From NCBI GenBank assembly GCA_964513655.1, contig CAZENQ010000091.1, forward strand, positions 1-12,926: a stretch of DNA of 12,926 nt. The letters are read 5' to 3'. The stretch's first letter is position 1. The number at the start of each line of letters is the position of its first letter. The translations under genes were made by a program, and so were the position numbers. The notes beneath the pieces are model-generated. The model was given only the letters and a program-made list of their open reading frames with translations, was not told where the DNA came from and ran no database searches. This DNA comes from G020350405 sp964513655 (GTDB lineage Bacteria; Planctomycetota; Phycisphaerae; Sedimentisphaerales; Anaerobacaceae). This document shows positions 1 through 6,861 of this stretch, piece after piece.

Positions 1-856
1 TGAAGTCCGGGTCAACAAACGCCCGTGTAATTTCGCGGGGCCTGTCGCCGCGGAAGTTAAAGAATATTACACCGTCGCCGTCTTTAATAGTGGCCACCGG
101 TTCGCTCTCGTTATTTACTATGCAGGTCGGCTCAATAAATTCGTCTGTTACTTCTTTCTCGTAGCTCTTGGCCACTGCCTCTGCCGCACTGCCTGCTTTA
201 AGGCCTTTGCCTAATACCATACATTCGTAGGCCCTTTGAACGCGCTCCCATCGGCTGTCGCGGTCCATAGCATAGAATCTGCCCATCACCGTCGCAATTT
301 GGCCTACACCTGTTTCCCCGGCCTTCTTTTTAATCTCCGCTATATATCCTGCTCCGCTGTCCGGTGGTGAATCCCGTCCGTCCATAAATGCGTGGATAAA
401 AACATCTTTTATATTGTTCCTTTTTGCAAGCTCAAGCAGACCATACACATGGTCCAGAAGCGAATGCACGCCGATATCGCTGCACAGACCCATGACATGC
501 ATTCTGCCGTTGTTCTTTTTTATAAATTCGATTAAATTCAAAAATTCCTTGTTCTCGAAGAAAGAACCATCGCGAATGGCCCTGCTGAGTCTTACCGATT
601 CTTGCGGTACGATTCTGCCCGCCCCGATATTTTGGTGTCCTACCTCACTGTTTCCCATCGTTCCTTCCGGCAGGCCTACATCTTCACCGCTCGTGTGGAT
701 AAGGCAGTTGGGATACTCGGCCATTAGCATATCGTCCACAGGGGTGTTGCCGCACTTGATGGCATTATATTTGTCCTCGGCGGGATTTGGGTTATAACCC
801 CACCCGTCACGGATGATTAGCGCGAATGGCTTGTTTTCCAAGACTGTTTTTCCCAT
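1..856 (-). CDS. gpmI: 2,3-bisphosphoglycerate-independent phosphoglycerate mutase, N-terminal 285 residues (cut by window edge)
   Basis: Cytoplasmic glycolytic and gluconeogenic enzyme that interconverts 3- and 2-phosphoglycerate using a metal-bound phosphoserine. I translated the minus strand from the ATG at 856. The frame stays open to base 1 and gives about 285 residues, a little over half of the roughly 510 usual for the family; the C-terminal end lies outside the window. Visible motifs are the N-terminal metal-binding IIRDGWG (Asp17), the catalytic-serine block EGTMGNSEVGH (Ser70), VHSLLDH (His131), HAFMDGRDSPPDSG (Asp159, Arg161) and FFNFRGDRPREITRAF near the cut end. The segment after the serine block belongs to the inserted phosphotransferase domain. 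Arg16 stands where many bacterial enzymes have Leu; I believe this is common in planctomycetes. A GAAGGG-type ribosome site lies upstream, and a divergent promoter is listed separately. Family assignment is very secure. Confidence 0.96.
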   Translation of the reverse strand, partial: MGKTVLENKPFALIIRDGWGYNPNPAEDKYNAIKCGNTPVDDMLMAEYPNCLIHTSGEDVGLPEGTMGNSEVGHQNIGAGRIVPQESVRLSRAIRDGSFFENKEFLNLIEFIKKNNGRMHVMGLCSDIGVHSLLDHVYGLLELAKRNNIKDVFIHAFMDGRDSPPDSGAGYIAEIKKKAGETGVGQIATVMGRFYAMDRDSRWERVQRAYECMVLGKGLKAGSAAEAVAKSYEKEVTDEFIEPTCIVNNESEPVATIKDGDGVIFFNFRGDRPREITRAFVDPDF

Positions 857-937
857 AAAGGCCAGACCCTTCAAACAAAACAACAGAGACGTGATACGCC
901 TCGTCCATATCTTCGAACAATTACCGGATAAACAGGT

Positions 938-966
938 ATGTTATAAACCCCTGCCAAATATGTCAA
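938..966 (-). promoter_or_regulatory. Sigma-70-type promoter of gpmI
   Basis: On the minus strand a perfect TTGACA (966-961) is followed by TATAAC (945-940, 15 bp spacer) or TAACAT (943-938, 17 bp spacer). Transcription would start near 930 and leave a leader of about 75 bases. That leader could fold a small hairpin (886-902, arms GAGACGT and ACGCCTC as read on the plus strand). Seen in sequence; activity is inferred. Confidence 0.6.
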
Positions 967-1017
967 ACATTTAGAAAAAACGCCAAAAAACAAAACTATC
1001 TGTACCGCTAAAAGTTT

Positions 1018-1045
1018 TTGACAGCTATAGTCGCTGTGGTATAAT
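1018..1045 (+). promoter_or_regulatory. Near-perfect sigma-70 promoter of the TPR lipoprotein-lspA unit
   Basis: TTGACA (1018-1023) and TATAAT (1040-1045) both match consensus, with a 16 bp spacer. The predicted start near 1052 lies about 75 bases before the ATG of the lipoprotein gene. The gpmI promoter points the other way, and about 50 bp separate the two -35 boxes. Confidence 0.75.
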
Positions 1046-1125
1046 AACCTGCCAATTGAAAGTTATTTATATATGTCTTGACATGATGACCACAATGTTA
1101 TCCTGTGCCCGAAAGGAAAACATAC

Positions 1126-2121
1126 ATGTCCAATAGCGCAGACGCTCGCTTTTTAATCAAGTCCCTCTGCATATGCATAAACGCTCTTATGCTGTTGCTT
1201 TCTGCCGGTTGTAGCCGCGAGAACGAGGCCGTCGATTTATATGTCGACGCTGTGATGCTAAGAGAGCTTGACGAAAGTGAAATGGCCGTCGAAAAGCTCA
1301 ACGAAGCAGTACAGTTAAACAAACATTTCTCACTGGCGTATTCCCTGCTCGGTGAGATTTACCGGGAAATAAAGGATTACGAAAAAAGTGCCGCCTCCTA
1401 TGAAAATGCCGCAAGGTTAAACCCTTGGTCTTTTACCGACTATTTCAATCTCGGCCGGGTTTACCAGATTATGGAAAAATTCGCACACGCCGTACAGGCT
1501 TATGTCAAAGCCTGCGAGCTCAGGCCGGACCACCTCGAAGCCCATATCAATGCCGCCAAAAGCTACTATCAAATCGAGGACTACAAAAGCGCCTTGGCCT
1601 ATAGTGAGCGGGCCGAACAAATCGACCCCAACATAGGAGAAGTCCAGAAGTTGATTGGTGATATTTATGAATCCCAAAAAGACTACCAGCAGGCTGTTCG
1701 CTTCTATAAACGAGCGATGGAAATAGATAGTAACGACCCTGACATTATGCTTTCTCTCGCCGTTGCATATCTAAGAACCAACCGCAACGACCCCGCAAAA
1801 GAGCTGCTGACCTCAGTGCTGCAAAGCCAGCCCGACAGCGGTACTGCCCATCAACATCTTGGATATTGTTATCTGCGCCTTGAGCAGGTGGACAAATCAA
1901 TTGAAAGCTATGGCCGCGCCCTTGAGATAGATGATAAAAACTGGGAGGCCCGCAGAGGTCTGGGGGTCGCTTACATGTTAAAGGCCCTTAGCGATGAAGA
2001 CCAGGTGCTAAAGGCCAAAGCCGTTGAGCAATGGCACTTGTCTTTGGATATCAAGCCCGACCAGCCGCGCCGTGAAAGGCTGCTCAGACTCATACGCAAG
2101 TACTCTGAGCAAAGTAAGTAG
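1126..2121 (+). CDS. Tetratricopeptide-repeat lipoprotein
   Basis: Encodes 331 residues. A hydrophobic signal segment (about residues 13-27) ends in the lipobox LSAGC, so cleavage and lipidation would be at Cys29. The remainder is almost entirely TPR helices, roughly seven to eight repeats with typical pieces such as AYSLLGEIY, DYFNLGRVY, AHQHLGYCYLRL and ARRGLGVAYML. TPR arrays bind protein partners, so a membrane-anchored scaffold or assembly role is likely, but no specific partner can be read. I chose the ATG at 1126 over the in-frame GTG at 1105 because GAAAGGA (1111-1117) sits 8 bases before the ATG. It is followed 33 bp later by lspA, the peptidase that would process this very signal peptide, and probably shares its promoter. 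The lipoprotein and TPR calls are secure; the exact role is unknown. Confidence 0.9.
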   Translation: MSNSADARFLIKSLCICINALMLLLSAGCSRENEAVDLYVDAVMLRELDESEMAVEKLNEAVQLNKHFSLAYSLLGEIYREIKDYEKSAASYENAARLNPWSFTDYFNLGRVYQIMEKFAHAVQAYVKACELRPDHLEAHINAAKSYYQIEDYKSALAYSERAEQIDPNIGEVQKLIGDIYESQKDYQQAVRFYKRAMEIDSNDPDIMLSLAVAYLRTNRNDPAKELLTSVLQSQPDSGTAHQHLGYCYLRLEQVDKSIESYGRALEIDDKNWEARRGLGVAYMLKALSDEDQVLKAKAVEQWHLSLDIKPDQPRRERLLRLIRKYSEQSK

Positions 2122-2154
2122 CGGATAGCTATACCGGATACGCTTAACCCCATT

Positions 2155-2739
2155 ATGATACAGTCAAGGACAAAAGAAAACAGCCCCGACTCAGGTTCAA
2201 CCATCGTATCCCGTTACGCTTCACACCTCAGACTTCACGTATTACGTGCCGAACTGCCAAGTTTGACGGCACACCTTATTTTCTGGCCTTTGGTGGCCGG
2301 TGGCCTGGCGCTGGATTTGTGGAGTAAAGCAGCGGTATTCGATTGGTTACACCGGCAGGGCCGTGCCAGCTTCCCGGTTATAGATGGCTTTCTGCGATTG
2401 GTAATGGCGTTAAACGATGGCGCCGCTTTTGGACTTTTCCGCGGAAAGCCTCACTGGCTGGCGGCCGTTTCCGTTGTCGCCCTGATAATGGTCTTGGCCG
2501 TTTTCCTTTTCGGCTCAGTTAAGCACAAATTGATGCATGTTGCTCTTGGGCTGTTTACTGCCGGTGTTTTGGGCAATCTCTACGACAGAATATTTAACGA
2601 TGGCCTGGTCCGAGATTTCATCGACATCGTCTACTGGCCCGGCCGACATTGGCCCGCCTTTAATGTCGCCGACAGTATGCTTTGTATTGCCGTCGCCCTG
2701 CTCATTATCTCAATGCTTATTACCCAGAAGTCTCCTTAA
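2155..2739 (+). CDS. lspA: Lipoprotein signal peptidase (signal peptidase II)
   Basis: Inner-membrane aspartyl peptidase that removes the signal peptide of prolipoproteins just before the lipidated cysteine. The 194-residue product shows the family blocks in order: DLWSKAAVF (54-62), NDGAAFGLF (87-95), the glycine-rich AGVLGNLYDR (136-145), VRDFIDIVYW (152-161) and FNVADS (169-174). The catalytic aspartates are expected to be Asp154 and Asp173. Four membrane segments fit the hydrophobic stretches. About 40 polar residues precede the first membrane segment, more than in typical enzymes of about 160 residues, and no good ribosome site precedes the ATG at 2155. The true start could therefore be internal, or translation may be coupled to the upstream lipoprotein gene. 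Its last 20 bases overlap the end of the convergent gene bfn. Confidence 0.95.
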   Translation: MIQSRTKENSPDSGSTIVSRYASHLRLHVLRAELPSLTAHLIFWPLVAGGLALDLWSKAAVFDWLHRQGRASFPVIDGFLRLVMALNDGAAFGLFRGKPHWLAAVSVVALIMVLAVFLFGSVKHKLMHVALGLFTAGVLGNLYDRIFNDGLVRDFIDIVYWPGRHWPAFNVADSMLCIAVALLIISMLITQKSP

Positions 2740-3115
2740 AAACGTGTTCGGAGACATAAATGGGAGCCTTCGATGCTGTCCCCAGCGCAATCGCATCCGA
2801 CGGACGCGAGTCTACTTCAATCGTTCGCCCGTCTGTATTGAGCGTTATTTTTGCGTAAAAAGTATGGTTGCGCAGGTCATTTATGACTATCTTCTCGACT
2901 TTCGCGCCAAGGTTTTCGATTACGCTGTCTAACAAATCATGCGTCATTGGGCGGAGCGGCTTGATACCTTTTAACAGCCGGTCTATCGCAAAAATTTCAA
3001 CTATCCCGATAACAATCGGAAAGCTCCGCTTGCCCTTCCGTTCTTTTAAGACAATTATCTGTTGGTCGGATGTTTCGTTAATAATTATGCGCGACAATTC
3101 TACTTCTACGTCCAT
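2720..3115 (-). CDS. Bifunctional nuclease family protein (DUF151/BFN domain)
   Basis: A small cytoplasmic protein of 131 residues, made almost entirely of one BFN domain. Characteristic stretches are the N-terminal beta strands ending in IIVLKERKGKRSFPIVIG, the central PLRPMTHDLLDSVIENLG, and the signature VDSRPSDAIALG close to the C-terminus. Plant members have been reported as bifunctional nucleases; the role of bacterial single-domain members is not settled, so nuclease activity is only a family-based possibility. I chose the ATG at 3115 because AAGGCGG (3130-3124) lies 8 bases upstream. A TTG at 3121 would add two residues but sits too close to that site. It follows valS by 22 bp on the same strand and is probably co-transcribed with it. 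Its 3' end overlaps the 3' end of lspA on the opposite strand. Confidence 0.9.
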   Translation of the reverse strand: MDVEVELSRIIINETSDQQIIVLKERKGKRSFPIVIGIVEIFAIDRLLKGIKPLRPMTHDLLDSVIENLGAKVEKIVINDLRNHTFYAKITLNTDGRTIEVDSRPSDAIALGTASKAPIYVSEHVFKETSG

Positions 3116-3137
3116 TTTCAAGACCGCCTTTGTTAAT

Positions 3138-6100
3138 TCATCTGTCTAATTCAGAGATGTGCCTTTCTATCGTTTCTGACTGTTCCACAAGCTGCGCCAG
3201 CTTCTCCTTGGCTTGGGCTACCACTTGTGGTTTAGCCTTGGCAACGAAATTTTCATTCCCGAGCTTCGCCGCCACCGCCTTTTTCGCCTTTTCTACTTCC
3301 TGCCTTTGCTTCTCTAAACGGCTTCGCTCCGCTGCGGGGTCAATCATATCGTGAACGTAAACTTCCGTCGCGTCCCCTAATACCGCTACCGCCGCGTTCG
3401 CTGGCTTTACGATTGCTGTCCCTGCACTAAACCCTTTTACACCGGCCAACTGCTCGATAAGTCCGCCGTTTTCGTTTAGAATCTCGACCATCCCCTCCGA
3501 TGCCTTAGCGGAAACCTCTATAACCTCCTTTGGTGCCTTGTTATATTGGCTTCTGATATCTCTGATGGTCCGGATTGCGTCTTGGATAATTGAAATTTCT
3601 CTTTCAGCCTCTTCGTCCGCCAGCGAATCCAGCTTCTTCGGCCATTTCGCCGCTACCAGTGCCTCCGCTTCTTCCGCCGCCGCAACGCCTCCAAGTCCTC
3701 TGACCGGTGCAATCTCGTTTAGCTTCTGGAATATCCCTTCTGTGATAAACGGTACAAAAGGATGCAGCAGACGCAGCGTCTGGTCCAGCACAAATGCCAA
3801 AACATTCTGCGCGGTCGCCTTCTGCTCCTCGTCCTGCATCCTCGCTTTCACCCACTCAAGATACCAGTCGCAGAAATCATTCCAGAAAAATCTGTACAGC
3901 TGCGATAACGGCTCACTGTACTTGAACTCATCTAGAGACCGTTCTGTCTCAGAAATTGTCTTCGCCAGCCGTGAAAGAATCCATCGGTCGGTGATTGTCA
4001 TTTTATCTTTATCAAACTTGTTAACCTCGATACCTTCAAGATTCATCAACGCAAAACGCGAGGCGTTCCACAGCTTATTGCAGAAATTCCGCCCTATATC
4101 GAACTTCGGTGATGTATTTTCCACCCGCCCGTCCGGCAGCTTCATCTTCTCCACCGGCATCCGAATGTCCTGCGTGTCCGTCGTCATACTCGCCAACGTA
4201 AACCGCATCGCGTCGGCGCCGTGACTGTTAATCGCCACCAGCGGGTCAATCCCGTTGCCGAGGCTCTTCGACATCTTCCGCCCCTCCCCGTCCTGTATCA
4301 TCGCGTGAATATATACATCACTAAATGGAATGTCCCCGACGCAGTATTGCCCCATTATCAACATACGCGAAACCCATAAGGTTATAATTTCGCGTGCGGT
4401 ACAAAGAACATTGCCCGGATAGAATGTTTTCAGCTCCGCCGTCTCATCCGGCCAGCCCATCGTACTAAACGGCCACAACGCCGAGCTAAACCACGTATCC
4501 AAAACATCCTCATCCCGTTCGATTTCTAGAACGAGATGAAATAGTTGAAATGCTTCTTTTTGTAATTGGTTTATTTTAGAATCTGATGTAAGGTCAACAC
4601 GGTTGTCATCTTTTGATTGGTCACTTTTAAGTTTCCAGCTTTCGATAAATTCATTCAATGATTGGAGTGCTTCGTTCCCTTTTTCTGTTGATACACATAA
4701 ATAAAAACAATCCTTATCTTGTGGTTGGATTATCGCAGTTTCGCATTCTGGATCCGCTTTTTTAATAAAGGTATTTATAGCATTTTTGAATTCGTTGATA
4801 TGCTTTGTGAGCTCTTCTTTATAGTTTGTACCATCAGTTGACGCCCAATCGAAATCGGTTTTTACTCTCCACACGGGTATTCGATGTCCCCACCAGAGCT
4901 GCCTGCTTATTGGCCAGTCCCGCAGGTTTTCTAACCAGCTCTGATAGGTCTTGCCGTACCGTTCCGGTATAAACCTCAGCCGACCGTCTAACAGCGGCTT
5001 CAGAGCCAGCCCCGCCAACGAATTCACCGGCACATCCGTCCCCTCTATCAGCCCCTCCCCGAACTTCTCCGCCAAATGTTCAATAGGCTCCTTGACCGCT
5101 ATATACCACTGGTCCGAAAGATACGGCTCAATCGGTACATGACTCCGATAGCTGTGCCCGACCTCATGGGCATAAGGCCGGACATCCTCTAAGAGCTTTT
5201 CCTGCCGGAACCATTCCACCACCGCCTCCCTCGCCTCGAACCGGTCCATCCCAATCAGATTTTCCACATCCGGGTTCTTAATCTCCTCCCAGTCCGTCCA
5301 CCCGTATTTATCACTGATTGACCCGTCCGGCCCCATCACATTGACAATTGCCAGATTATGCCTCTGCCCTATCTCCCAGTCATCCGGGTCATGCGCTGGC
5401 GTCACCTTCAAAAAGCCCGTCGAGTACTTCGCCTTCTCATCCTCACTGTCGGCGTCGGGCAGCACAACGTGCTCATCCGCAATTATAGGTATTATCCGCC
5501 CCACGATTGGCAGCCGCACCTCTTTACCAAGCAGTTCCTTCGCCCGCTTGTCCGCCGGATTCATCGCAACCGCCGTATCACCCAACATTGTCTCCGGCCG
5601 CGTCGTTGCCACAGTAACATGCTCGACCCGCTCACCCCCAATCTCAACCGCCTCGACAAGCGGATACCGCAGGTACCAGAAATGCCCCTCAACCGTCTCG
5701 TGCTCCACCTCGTCGTCTGCCAGTACCGTCTGCGTCGCCGGGTCCCAGTTGACCAGTCTTTTGCCCCGATATATCAGCCCGTCCTTGAACAGCTTAAAGA
5801 ACGTAGCTCGGACCGCCCTCGCGCAAACCGGGTCCATCGTAAACCGCGTCCGCTCCCAGTCACACGAGCAGCCCATCGCCTTCAACTGCTCGATGATTTT
5901 CGCCTCGTATTCGTCCTTCCAGGCCTGCACCCGCCCCACAAATTCCTCCCGCTCGAAGTCCGTCCGCCGCTTGCCCTCCTCCGACAGGATTCGCTTCTCC
6001 ACAACCGTCTGCGTCGCGATGCCTGCGTGGTCCGTCCCCGGCATCCACAGCGTATTGTAATCCTGCATCCGCCGGTACCGAATCAACACATCCTGCAGCG

Positions 6101-6290
6101 TATTATTCAGCGCATGGCCCAGGTGCAGTGGGGCGGTAACGTTCGGTGGCGGTATCACAATCGCGTACGGCTTCCGCCCTTTCTTCGCGTCCGGCGCCTC
6201 CGGGTGAAAATACGGCCGCGAATTCCATATCTCATCCGCTAACGCTTCCGTCGCCGTCGGCTCATATACCTTGGAAAGCTGTTCCGCCAT
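3138..6290 (-). CDS. valS: Valine-tRNA ligase
   Basis: Cytoplasmic class I aminoacyl-tRNA synthetase that charges tRNA-Val with valine and hydrolyses misacylated Thr-tRNA. At 1050 residues it is longer than the usual 880-950. Domains in order: HIGH-type signature HLGH at 56-59 (within PPPNVTAPLHLGHALNNT), GTDHAGIATQ at 85-94, the editing (CP1) domain with TTRPET at 229-234, WWGHRIPVW ending at Trp474, RDEDVLDTWFSS starting at Arg592, the KMSKS loop at 672-676, a helical anticodon-binding domain (about 765-915), and a C-terminal coiled-coil arm from about 983 to the end. The 117 residues between Trp474 and Arg592 are far longer than normal and AT-rich (see the separate entry). No strong ribosome site precedes the ATG at 6290. 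bfn follows 22 bp downstream. Identification is secure. Confidence 0.98.
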   Translation of the reverse strand: MAEQLSKVYEPTATEALADEIWNSRPYFHPEAPDAKKGRKPYAIVIPPPNVTAPLHLGHALNNTLQDVLIRYRRMQDYNTLWMPGTDHAGIATQTVVEKRILSEEGKRRTDFEREEFVGRVQAWKDEYEAKIIEQLKAMGCSCDWERTRFTMDPVCARAVRATFFKLFKDGLIYRGKRLVNWDPATQTVLADDEVEHETVEGHFWYLRYPLVEAVEIGGERVEHVTVATTRPETMLGDTAVAMNPADKRAKELLGKEVRLPIVGRIIPIIADEHVVLPDADSEDEKAKYSTGFLKVTPAHDPDDWEIGQRHNLAIVNVMGPDGSISDKYGWTDWEEIKNPDVENLIGMDRFEAREAVVEWFRQEKLLEDVRPYAHEVGHSYRSHVPIEPYLSDQWYIAVKEPIEHLAEKFGEGLIEGTDVPVNSLAGLALKPLLDGRLRFIPERYGKTYQSWLENLRDWPISRQLWWGHRIPVWRVKTDFDWASTDGTNYKEELTKHINEFKNAINTFIKKADPECETAIIQPQDKDCFYLCVSTEKGNEALQSLNEFIESWKLKSDQSKDDNRVDLTSDSKINQLQKEAFQLFHLVLEIERDEDVLDTWFSSALWPFSTMGWPDETAELKTFYPGNVLCTAREIITLWVSRMLIMGQYCVGDIPFSDVYIHAMIQDGEGRKMSKSLGNGIDPLVAINSHGADAMRFTLASMTTDTQDIRMPVEKMKLPDGRVENTSPKFDIGRNFCNKLWNASRFALMNLEGIEVNKFDKDKMTITDRWILSRLAKTISETERSLDEFKYSEPLSQLYRFFWNDFCDWYLEWVKARMQDEEQKATAQNVLAFVLDQTLRLLHPFVPFITEGIFQKLNEIAPVRGLGGVAAAEEAEALVAAKWPKKLDSLADEEAEREISIIQDAIRTIRDIRSQYNKAPKEVIEVSAKASEGMVEILNENGGLIEQLAGVKGFSAGTAIVKPANAAVAVLGDATEVYVHDMIDPAAERSRLEKQRQEVEKAKKAVAAKLGNENFVAKAKPQVVAQAKEKLAQLVEQSETIERHISELDR
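4521..4868 (-). other. AT-rich insertion inside valS
   Basis: This part of valS encodes residues from about 475 to 591, between the conserved GHRIPVW and RDEDVLDTW blocks. In most bacterial ValRS that gap is, from memory, around 40 residues, so 75-80 extra residues are present here. By hand count, 4561-4860 is about 34% G+C, while a sampled stretch of the same gene (5161-5220) is 55%. The encoded peptide is charged, Lys/Asn/Asp/Gln-rich and probably helical at both ends, with one short strand-like patch, DCFYLCVSTEKGNEALQSL. The frame is intact, so it is a tolerated insertion and not a disruption. Confidence 0.75.
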
Positions 6291-6350
6291 AAATTACCCG
6301 ATTAAATGCCCATAAAAAATTCCGGTAGCTTTTCATGCCGCCGAAACCAT

Positions 6351-6379
6351 ATCTTAATAAAAACCCCCAAAAATGTAAA
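6351..6379 (-). promoter_or_regulatory. Probable sigma-70-type promoter of valS-bfn
   Basis: On the minus strand TTTACA (6379-6374) and TAAGAT (6356-6351) are separated by 17 bp and match consensus at 5/6 and 4/6 positions. The predicted start near 6344 gives a leader of about 55 bases before the valS ATG. No T-box-like specifier or terminator structure fits in so short a leader. Confidence 0.5.
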
Positions 6380-6417
6380 CCCCAAACACCCACTACGCGC
6401 CCGCTTGCCCCATTGCG

Positions 6418-6436
6418 TAGAGTCCATGTGACTCTA
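6418..6436. repeat. Perfect 7-bp inverted repeat with 5-base loop
   Basis: TAGAGTC (6418-6424) and GACTCTA (6430-6436) flank CATGT. It lies between the stop of the decayed gene at 6483 and the valS promoter. There is no T-tract on either side, so it is not a standard intrinsic terminator. It could be a weak terminator remnant, an operator, or chance. Confidence 0.35.
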
Positions 6437-6482
6437 ATAGGGGTCTATCTAACTGGGGCCAATATCACCTGCAACCCCAATT

Positions 6483-6761
6483 TTACTTCAACGGCCAGTC
6501 ATACGGGCACCAGTAAAGCCATTCCTGAACGAACAGCCCCAGGTCAACCCCGTCAACATCGCCCAGCTCATCCAGGTCCGCTCCCCCGCACCAGTCATTG
6601 CCGGCATCGCACCCGCTGGAAAGCCAGTATTCCGCGAACCTCGCGTAGTGATGAAACTCAACAGTACAAAGTGGCCCGCCCGGCCAGAAACCGCCAAGCA
6701 CCTCATATTCTCCTCCCGCCGAATGGCCGCCTTCCGCCTGGCCGATTTCTGGTTCACAAAA
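6483..6761 (-). pseudogene. 3' remnant of a secreted protein gene with dockerin-like C-terminus
   Basis: The frame read on the minus strand down to the TAA at 6485-6483 encodes a recognisable C-terminal end. It starts near IGQAEGGHSAGGEYEVLGGF, continues with FWPGG and the helix-like HHYARFAEYWL, then has a calcium-loop-like ADLDELGDVDGVDL and ends in LFVQEWLYWCPYDWPLK. From memory, the GGxYxLxGGFWPG followed by FARFAxYWL pattern is a common ending of large secreted Phycisphaerae proteins. Upstream of about 6760 the similarity stops and the sequence becomes the promoter and start of the opposite-strand beta-helix gene. The first several hundred codons and any signal peptide are therefore missing. 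The frame stays open to an ATG at 6875, so a short protein could in principle be made, but that N-terminus is merely antisense to the neighbour's start region. The best reading is a truncated gene. Confidence 0.65.
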
Positions 6762-6772
6762 CAGAAAACAAC

Positions 6773-6801
6773 TTGATTGCTGACTCTCCAATTGGTAGAA
6801 T
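6773..6801 (+). promoter_or_regulatory. Sigma-70-type promoter of the beta-helix gene
   Basis: TTGATT (6773-6778) and TAGAAT (6796-6801) are separated by 17 bp. The spacer ends in the palindrome CCAATTGG (6788-6795), a possible operator half-site. The predicted start near 6808 leaves about 54 bases before the ATG. Confidence 0.6.
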
Positions 6802-6861
6802 AAACATATTCGCCAATGGAAAGGATGCCCATGTATTGTTCTTGAAGGAGGAGGCCCGAAA

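Noticed and set aside
414..797. A 127-codon plus-strand frame at the left end
   Set aside because: Antisense to the well-supported gpmI frame.
1078..1104. A second TTGACA (1078-1083) before the TPR lipoprotein gene
   Set aside because: No acceptable -10 box lies at 16-18 bp; the upstream promoter at 1018-1045 is much better.
5341..6242. Long plus-strand open frames of 239 and 294 codons opposite valS
   Set aside because: They are antisense to an unmistakable valS reading frame, Pro/Arg- or Ser-rich, without domains or ribosome sites.
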